In this document: positions 58,974 to 64,000 of the stretch, in pieces
Numbering within the stretch: position 1 is the stretch's first letter
How the letters are laid out: the number at the start of each line of letters is the position of its first letter
DNA from: Cypionkella sinensis
GTDB taxonomy: Bacteria; Pseudomonadota; Alphaproteobacteria; Rhodobacterales; Rhodobacteraceae
DNA length: 64,000 nt
Direction: 5' to 3'
NCBI RefSeq assembly: GCF_042646385.1
Contig: NZ_JBHRTO010000001.1
Coordinates: 2,108,001 to 2,172,000 of the forward strand
Position numbers and translations under genes: made by a program
The notes under the pieces: generated by a model
What the model saw: the letters and a program-made list of their open reading frames with translations, nothing else
What the model was told of the DNA's origin: nothing
The model's database searches: none

Positions 58974-59735
58974 ATGGACGATTTGCCAGCCGATCTGACG
59001 CATGACAAGTTTCTGTGCGGCAAATTGCAGCTTTGGCAGCCGCGCCATGGCTATCGCGCGGCCACAGACCCGGTTTTGCTGGCCGCTGCCTGCCCCGCGC
59101 AGGCTGGCCAATCGGTGCTGGATCTGGGCTGTGGTGTCGGGGCTGCGGCGCTATGTCTCGCCACCCGCGTGCCGGATTTGCGGCTGGCGGGGCTGGAGTT
59201 GCAGGCCGACTATGCCGATCTGGCGCGGCGCAATGCGGTGGAAAACGGCATCGCCTTGCAGGTAGAGGTCGGCGATCTGGCCGATATGCCGAAGGCGCTG
59301 CGGATGGATTTCGACCATGTCATCGCCAACCCGCCCTATTATCCGCGCGGTGGCACCCCCAGCCCGAATGCCGGGCGGGCAACGGCGTTGCAGATTGACA
59401 CGCCCTTGGGCGATTGGGTGCGGGCGGCCAGCAGGCGGCTTGCGCCGGGGGGCTGGCTGACGTTGATCTGCGGTGCCGATGGCCTGCCCGAGGTGATGGC
59501 GGCGATGGGGGACAAACTCGGCTCGGCTTCCGTGCTGCCGCTGACCCCGCGCGAGGGAAAACCCGCGCTGCGCATCCTTTTGCGGGCGCGCAAGACCGGG
59601 CGGGCGGCGTTCCGGCTGCTGGCGCCGCTGGTGATCCATCACGGCAAATCACATGACGGCGACCGCGAAAGCTATACCCCGCGTGCCAGCGAGATTTTGC
59701 GCGGTGGTGCCAGCCTTTCGGATGAATTCCGCTAA
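58974..59735 (+). CDS. tRNA1(Val) adenine-N6-methyltransferase-like protein (TrmN6 type)
   Basis: 253-residue class I methyltransferase: VLDLGCGVGAAALCLA SAM motif and catalytic NPPYYPRGG. This is the pattern of TrmN6, which methylates A37 of tRNA-Val, though other N6-adenine or protein-glutamine methyltransferases share it. Begins immediately after the DUF2007 stop. Confidence 0.87.
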   Translation: MDDLPADLTHDKFLCGKLQLWQPRHGYRAATDPVLLAAACPAQAGQSVLDLGCGVGAAALCLATRVPDLRLAGLELQADYADLARRNAVENGIALQVEVGDLADMPKALRMDFDHVIANPPYYPRGGTPSPNAGRATALQIDTPLGDWVRAASRRLAPGGWLTLICGADGLPEVMAAMGDKLGSASVLPLTPREGKPALRILLRARKTGRAAFRLLAPLVIHHGKSHDGDRESYTPRASEILRGGASLSDEFR

Positions 59736-59833
59736 TCGTACATAATTAACGCATAGGTTGTGTGAAGATTTGGTGACACGACTCAGTTTCTATGGTGCAC
59801 TTGGGTTGTTGAACCAGCATCAGGAGGACTTGC

Positions 59834-59998
59834 ATGACCGTCGCTTCGCATATCGCTGAACTGAAAAAGAAGCACGAAACCCTCTCATCCAAGGTCGAAC
59901 AGGCGCAGCGCTCGCCCGCCGTGGATGATCTGCACATCGCCGATCTGAAGAAGCAAAAGCTGAAACTGAAAGAGGAAATCTCGCGGCTGAGCGCTTAA
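59834..59998 (+). CDS. DUF465 (YdcH-like) small protein
   Basis: 54-residue, highly charged alpha-helical protein (MTVASHIAELKKKHETLSSK..., ending EEISRLSA) of the DUF465/YdcH family. AGGAGG lies eight bases before the ATG. Its TAA overlaps the stop of the convergent transporter gene by four bases (59995-59998). Function unknown. Confidence 0.85.
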   Translation: MTVASHIAELKKKHETLSSKVEQAQRSPAVDDLHIADLKKQKLKLKEEISRLSA

Positions 59999-60876
59999 CC
60001 CTTTTTGGCGCTGGCCGCTTTGGCAGAACTTGCTTTTGCCGCCAGCGCCGCCCCTGCCGTGATCAGAACCGCCGCGATCAGGATGGCGCTTGATGGTTTG
60101 GCAATGCCTGCGGCGACCAAAGCCGAGGTAGACAGCAACGGCGCTGCATACGAGGCGACCCCAAGCAGTTGGATGTCGCCTTTTTTCATGCCGATGTCCC
60201 AAGTGAAAAACGCGGCCCCCACCGGACCAACGCCCAAGGCAACGACGCTGGTCCAGCCCATCGCCCCTTGCGGCCAAGTGGTTGTTTCCAAAGCCATATG
60301 CGCCAGGGCAGACAGGGCAGCCGTGGCCAGACAGAACACCGTCACCGATTCTGTCGGCACAGTGCCCAAGCGGCGCGACAGCACCGAATAGACCGCCCAA
60401 GTCACCGCACACAGGAACGCCAGCACCAGCCCAAGGCTGGAGCCTGTCGCATCACCGCCCCGCGCCAGCACGATCAGTGCCGCCCCGGCAAAGGCGATCA
60501 GCGCGCCTGCGATGTGCAACGCGCCCAAACGCTCGCCGGGCAGCAGGCCCGACAGCAGCACGATGAACAGCGGCCACAGATAGGCGATCAGCCCGGTTTC
60601 GGCGGTGGGGGATAGGCGGAAGGCGGTGAAATACAAAAGGTGATAGCCAAAAAGCCCAAGAGTGCCAAAGGCATAGACCTTCCATGACACGGATTTCAGC
60701 ACCGACAGCCCCGCACCTGTGATCGTCCAGATCAGCCCAATCGCGCCACCAATGCCAAAGCACAGCGCATTCAGCAACAGCGGCGGCACCGGGGCCGAGC
60801 CGATGGTGAACAAAGCCAGCAGCGCCCACATGGCGATGGCAGTCAGACCTATGAGCGTGGCTTTGGCTTTGGTCAT
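59995..60876 (-). CDS. DMT-superfamily (EamA) transporter
   Basis: 293 residues with ten hydrophobic segments and two EamA halves; LSPTAETGLIAYLWPLFIVLLSG is typical of the YddG-type aromatic amino acid exporter subgroup. Substrate unproved. C-terminal tail is Lys/Ala-rich. Convergent with the DUF465 gene. Confidence 0.87.
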   Translation of the reverse strand: MTKAKATLIGLTAIAMWALLALFTIGSAPVPPLLLNALCFGIGGAIGLIWTITGAGLSVLKSVSWKVYAFGTLGLFGYHLLYFTAFRLSPTAETGLIAYLWPLFIVLLSGLLPGERLGALHIAGALIAFAGAALIVLARGGDATGSSLGLVLAFLCAVTWAVYSVLSRRLGTVPTESVTVFCLATAALSALAHMALETTTWPQGAMGWTSVVALGVGPVGAAFFTWDIGMKKGDIQLLGVASYAAPLLSTSALVAAGIAKPSSAILIAAVLITAGAALAAKASSAKAASAKKG

Positions 60877-60925
60877 GTCGGTTTCCTTTTGGCACTACCT
60901 GCCGAAACCGCGCCCATCGGGCAAG

Positions 60926-60955
60926 CAAAAAGGCCCGCTCTGGCGAACGGGCCTT
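60926..60955 (-). terminator. Terminator downstream of phaB
   Basis: On the minus strand AAGGCCCG / CGGGCCTT (8 bp), ten-base loop, then TTTGC. Lies between phaB and the DMT transporter gene. Confidence 0.75.
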
Positions 60956-60993
60956 GTGCAACATGTGGGATGCGTGCGGACACGCACCGCGCG

Positions 60994-61719
60994 TCAGACC
61001 ACGAACTGCCCGCCGTTGGCAGAAATTGTCGAGCCGGTGATGAAGCCCGCGTCATCCGAGGCAAGGAAGGTAACGATGCGCGCGATCTCGTCCGGCTCGC
61101 CCAGACGGCCCACAGGAATTTGCGGAATGATGCGTTCTTTCAACACCTTCTCGTCAATCGCCTTCACCATATCGGTGCCGATATAGCCGGGGCAGATCGC
61201 GTTCACGGTGATTCCGGCGCGCGCGCCTTCGGCTGCCAGCGCCTTGGTAAAGCCCAGATCGCCGGATTTTGCCGCCGAATAGTTCACCTGGCCCGCTTGG
61301 CCCTTTTGACCGTTGATCGACGAGATGTTGATCACCCGGCCAAACTTGCGGTCGCGCATCCCCGTCCACAGCGGATGCGTCATGTTGAACAGGCCCGAAA
61401 GATTGGTGTCGATGACTTCCTTCCACTGTGTCGGAGTCATCTTGTGGAACATCGTATCGCGGGTGATGCCCGCATTGTTGACCAGCACAGCGACCGGGCC
61501 AAGATCAGCCTCGACCTTGGCGATACCGGCAACGCAAGCGTCGTAATCGGCGACCGACCATTTGTAGGTGGCGATGCCGGTTTCCTTGGTGAAGGCCGCG
61601 GCGGCCTCGTCATTGCCTGCGTAATTCGCAGCCACAGTGTAGCCTGCCGCCTTCAAGGCCACCGAAATCGCCGCGCCAATGCCGCGCGAGCCGCCTGTGA
61701 CCAATGCTACCTTTGCCAT
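60994..61719 (-). CDS. phaB: Acetoacetyl-CoA reductase PhaB
   Basis: NADPH-dependent reduction of acetoacetyl-CoA to (R)-3-hydroxybutyryl-CoA for polyhydroxybutyrate. 241-residue SDR protein: VTGGSRGIGAAIS cofactor motif, NNAGITRD, and catalytic Ser/Tyr/Lys in ISSINGQ and VNYSAAKSG. GGAGGA precedes ATG 61719. Second gene after phaA. Confidence 0.95.
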   Translation of the reverse strand: MAKVALVTGGSRGIGAAISVALKAAGYTVAANYAGNDEAAAAFTKETGIATYKWSVADYDACVAGIAKVEADLGPVAVLVNNAGITRDTMFHKMTPTQWKEVIDTNLSGLFNMTHPLWTGMRDRKFGRVINISSINGQKGQAGQVNYSAAKSGDLGFTKALAAEGARAGITVNAICPGYIGTDMVKAIDEKVLKERIIPQIPVGRLGEPDEIARIVTFLASDDAGFITGSTISANGGQFVV

Positions 61720-61770
61720 TCGTTCCTCCTCCAAGGCTTCAGTTTTGAAATCATGTTATTGAGATGAATA

Positions 61771-61797
61771 AGCGGGCGCAACATTGTTGCGCCCGCT
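61771..61797 (-). terminator. Hairpin between phaA and phaB
   Basis: AGCGGGCGCAAC / GTTGCGCCCGCT perfect 12-bp stem, three-base loop, then TTATTC on the minus strand. Probably partial termination, making phaA more expressed than phaB. Confidence 0.7.
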
Positions 61798-61827
61798 TCT
61801 GTTATTTTATTTCAATATATCGCAAGC

Positions 61828-63003
61828 TTAGGCGCGCTCAAGGCACATCGCCACACCCATGCCACCACCGATGCACAGGGTTGCCAGACCCTTTTTCGCG
61901 CCCGAACGACCCATCTCATGGATCAGCGTGTTCAGGATCCGCGCGCCCGAGGCCCCAATCGGATGGCCAATCGCAATCGCGCCGCCGTTGACGTTGACCT
62001 TGCTGGTGTCCCAGCCCATGTCTTTGTTGACAGCGCAAGCTTGCGCCGCAAACGCCTCATTCGCCTCGATCAGATCCAGATCAGCGGCCTTCCAGCCTGC
62101 TTTGTCCAGCGCCTTGCGGCTGGCGAAAATCGGACCGACGCCCATGATCGACGGATCAAGCCCAGCGGTCGCATAGGAGGCGATGCGGGCCAGCGGCTTC
62201 AACCCGCGCTTGTTGGCCTCTTCTTCCGACATCAGCAGCACGGCTGCCGCGCCGTCGTTCAGACCCGAAGCGTTGGCCGCCGTCACCGAGCCGTCCTTGG
62301 TGAAGGCGGGGCGCAGTTTCTGCATCGATTCCAGCGTCGCGCCGTGGCGGATGTATTCGTCTTGATCGACCGTCACATCGCCCTTGCGGGTCTTGATGGT
62401 GAAAGCGATGATCTCGTCCTTGAACTTGCCAGCCTTCTGCGCAGCCTCGGCCTTGTGCTGGCTGGCCAGAGCGAATTCGTCCTGCATCTCGCGGCTGATC
62501 TGCCACTGGTTCGCGACGTTTTCTGCCGTTTGGCCCATGTGATAGCCGTTGAACGCATCCCACAGCCCGTCACGGATCATGCTGTCGATGAAATTCATAT
62601 CGCCCATCTTTTGGCCCGCGCGCAGATGCGCAACATGCGGGCTCAGCGACATGCTTTCCTGACCACCCGCGACCACGATGTTCGAATCGCCCAGTTGCAC
62701 ATGCATCGCGCCCAAAGCCACCGCCCGCAGACCCGAGCCGCAGACCTGGTTCAGCGACCATGCCGAAGCCTCTTTCGCGAGGCCCGCGCGGATATGTGCC
62801 TGGCGCGCCGGGTTCTGGCCTTGGCCCGCGGTCAGCACTTGGCCCAGAATGGTTTCGGCAACCTCTGCCTTGTCGATGCCGGCGCGCGCCACAACGGCCT
62901 CGATCACCGCAGCGCCCAATTCATGCGCGGGTGTGGCCGCGAAGGCCCCGTTAAAGCTGCCCACGGCGGTCCGTGCCGCCGAAACGATTACCACATTGGT
63001 CAT
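61828..63003 (-). CDS. phaA: Acetyl-CoA acetyltransferase (beta-ketothiolase) PhaA
   Basis: Condenses two acetyl-CoA to acetoacetyl-CoA. 391 residues; nucleophile Cys88 in NQVCGSGLRA, His in GAIAIGHPIGASG and the second Cys in ATLCIGGGMG. The start MTNVVIVSAART is family-standard. First gene of the pha pair; the polymerase phaC is not in the window. Confidence 0.96.
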   Translation of the reverse strand: MTNVVIVSAARTAVGSFNGAFAATPAHELGAAVIEAVVARAGIDKAEVAETILGQVLTAGQGQNPARQAHIRAGLAKEASAWSLNQVCGSGLRAVALGAMHVQLGDSNIVVAGGQESMSLSPHVAHLRAGQKMGDMNFIDSMIRDGLWDAFNGYHMGQTAENVANQWQISREMQDEFALASQHKAEAAQKAGKFKDEIIAFTIKTRKGDVTVDQDEYIRHGATLESMQKLRPAFTKDGSVTAANASGLNDGAAAVLLMSEEEANKRGLKPLARIASYATAGLDPSIMGVGPIFASRKALDKAGWKAADLDLIEANEAFAAQACAVNKDMGWDTSKVNVNGGAIAIGHPIGASGARILNTLIHEMGRSGAKKGLATLCIGGGMGVAMCLERA

Positions 63004-63136
63004 GACTTGCGCCCTCTCCCAGAAACTGCCGCGGCGAAGCACCGCTTTGCCGATTGGAACCATGGCCTAGAAGGGGTGGCGGTGAAAAGCAAGTTTTCTG
63101 CACGTCCGGGTTGTCGCAGGGGCAAGGCTGCCGCAA

Positions 63137-63976
63137 TCACGCTGATTTTCGCGCAGCGTTGCGGTCAAACGCGGGTTTCAGGGTGGCTGCACCGAACAGA
63201 TAGCCCTGCATGCAATCGACGCCCATCTGTTGTAGCATCTGCGCCTCGGCAGCGGTCTCGACCGATTGTGCCACGGTAAACATCTGAAAATGCTTGCCAA
63301 TCGACAACAGCGCTGCGGTCAGCACCTGATTGTCGGCATCCTGCTGGATGTTGCGGATGAATTGGCCATCCAACTTGAGAATATCGAAATAGAAATCCTT
63401 GAAATAGCGGATCGCCATATTGCCCGAACCGAAGTTATCCAGCGCAAAGGCCACGCCTGCACCTTTCAGATCATCCATGAAGGCCACCACCAGTTCGGGC
63501 ACCTGCATGGCCGAGCTTTCGGTGATTTCGAGAATCAGCCGCTCTCCAATCGTGGGGGCGACGGAAAGCCCGCGCATCAGCACCTGTTTCCAGCGCGCAT
63601 AGCCGATGGACCGTGCCGACATGTTGATCGACAAGCGCAGATCTGGCACGCGCGCCAGCGTCGCCAGACCGATTTCCAACGCCGCACAGTCGATTTCGCG
63701 GCCGATTTCATGGCTTTCGACCGCATCCATGAAATCCTTGGCCGGAATCACCCGCCCGGTTGGGTCGAGCACGCGGATAAGACCCTCTTGAAACGCCACA
63801 CGCGCGGCGTCACGCGCCAGCACCACCGGCTGATAGGCCAGCCGCAGGCGTTTGGTATCAATCGCCTGCCGCACCATCGACATCGTTTCGCGATCCCCAA
63901 CCGAGATTGCCACCCCCAAAGGGCTGGCCACACCCGCCTGCGCATCCAGCCGGGGCTTTGGTTTTGGCATGATCAT
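63137..63976 (-). CDS. EAL-domain protein with a changed catalytic site
   Basis: 279-residue EAL-type c-di-GMP phosphodiesterase fold covering nearly the whole protein. The signature is EGL at residues 64-66; Asn118, Glu153, Asp180, Lys201 and Glu240 align with metal and water residues, but the DDFG motif reads DNFG (Asn181) and AEGVE reads AQSVE. The enzyme may be weak or a c-di-GMP receptor. No GGDEF or sensor domain is attached. A start at MPKPKP (63970) is equally possible. Confidence 0.85.
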   Translation of the reverse strand: MIMPKPKPRLDAQAGVASPLGVAISVGDRETMSMVRQAIDTKRLRLAYQPVVLARDAARVAFQEGLIRVLDPTGRVIPAKDFMDAVESHEIGREIDCAALEIGLATLARVPDLRLSINMSARSIGYARWKQVLMRGLSVAPTIGERLILEITESSAMQVPELVVAFMDDLKGAGVAFALDNFGSGNMAIRYFKDFYFDILKLDGQFIRNIQQDADNQVLTAALLSIGKHFQMFTVAQSVETAAEAQMLQQMGVDCMQGYLFGAATLKPAFDRNAARKSA

Positions 63977-64000
63977 GGCGATGCTCCTGCGGGTTGGGCC

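Noticed and set aside
1..64000. CRISPR arrays, tRNA or rRNA genes, insertion sequences, prophage genes
   Set aside because: None recognised: no regular direct-repeat arrays, no cloverleaf or rRNA core sequences noticed, no transposase or integrase among the proteins. A covariance-model scan was not possible here.

Overview
The window is a high-GC alphaproteobacterial chromosome segment that carries most of a photosynthesis gene cluster (about 1-35 kb, then hemF) followed by housekeeping genes. The organism is most likely a Rhodobacter-group member of the Rhodobacteraceae. The reasons are: a pufQBALM operon ending in a pufX-type gene with no pufC, a puhABC-acsF-puhE-hemA-cycA arm, spheroidene-type carotenoid genes including crtA, and PpsR-type boxes (TGT-N12-ACA) in the crt, bchC and hemC/hemE promoter regions. 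Genus cannot be fixed from the sequence alone.

Layout. 1-8.7 kb (+): 3' end of bchL, then bchM, lhaA, puhA, puhB, puhC, a small unknown gene, acsF, puhE, hemA and cycA, tightly packed and mostly with overlapping stops and starts, closed by a strong terminator. 8.8-18.8 kb (-): bchC, bchX, (a 21-codon mini-ORF), bchY, bchZ, pufQ, pufB, pufA, pufL, pufM, pufX, terminator, dxs. 18.9-20.9 kb (-): crtE-crtF. 21.1-23.5 kb (+): crtD-crtC. 23.9-27.0 kb (-): crtI-crtB-tspO. 27.2-31.4 kb (+): crtA-bchI-bchD-bchO. 31.4-33.5 kb: hemC (-) and hemE (+) diverge around one PpsR box; hemF follows at 36 kb. Together these genes make ALA and protoporphyrin, insert Mg, methylate and cyclise the ring, reduce it to bacteriochlorophyll, make spheroidene/spheroidenone, and build the LH1-reaction-centre core with its soluble electron donor cytochrome c2.

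33.6-64 kb holds ordinary chromosomal genes: an aminotransferase, DMT exporters, an RsmC-like methyltransferase, clpS, a HAD phosphatase, a D,D-carboxypeptidase, a FAH-family hydrolase, Sua5/TsaC, an acyl-CoA dehydrogenase with an MBL hydrolase, the aa3 oxidase subunit IV gene, azlCD, mobAB with a third gene of unknown function, greA, ETF-QO, a TPR lipoprotein-export-like periplasmic protein, ispE, a long-chain polyprenyl diphosphate synthase, TrmN6-like methyltransferase, phaA-phaB and an EAL-domain protein.

No rRNA, tRNA, CRISPR array, insertion sequence or phage gene was recognised. The most unusual structure is non-coding. A bipartite element (TCCCAKCTGGGA-N3-ACTTGT ... CACAAGAT) occurs three times, each time a few bases after a stop codon and in gene orientation. 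There are also two very long perfect inverted repeats, a leader hairpin and 21-bp-phased direct repeat at greA, and a mini-ORF that joins the bchX stop to the bchY start.
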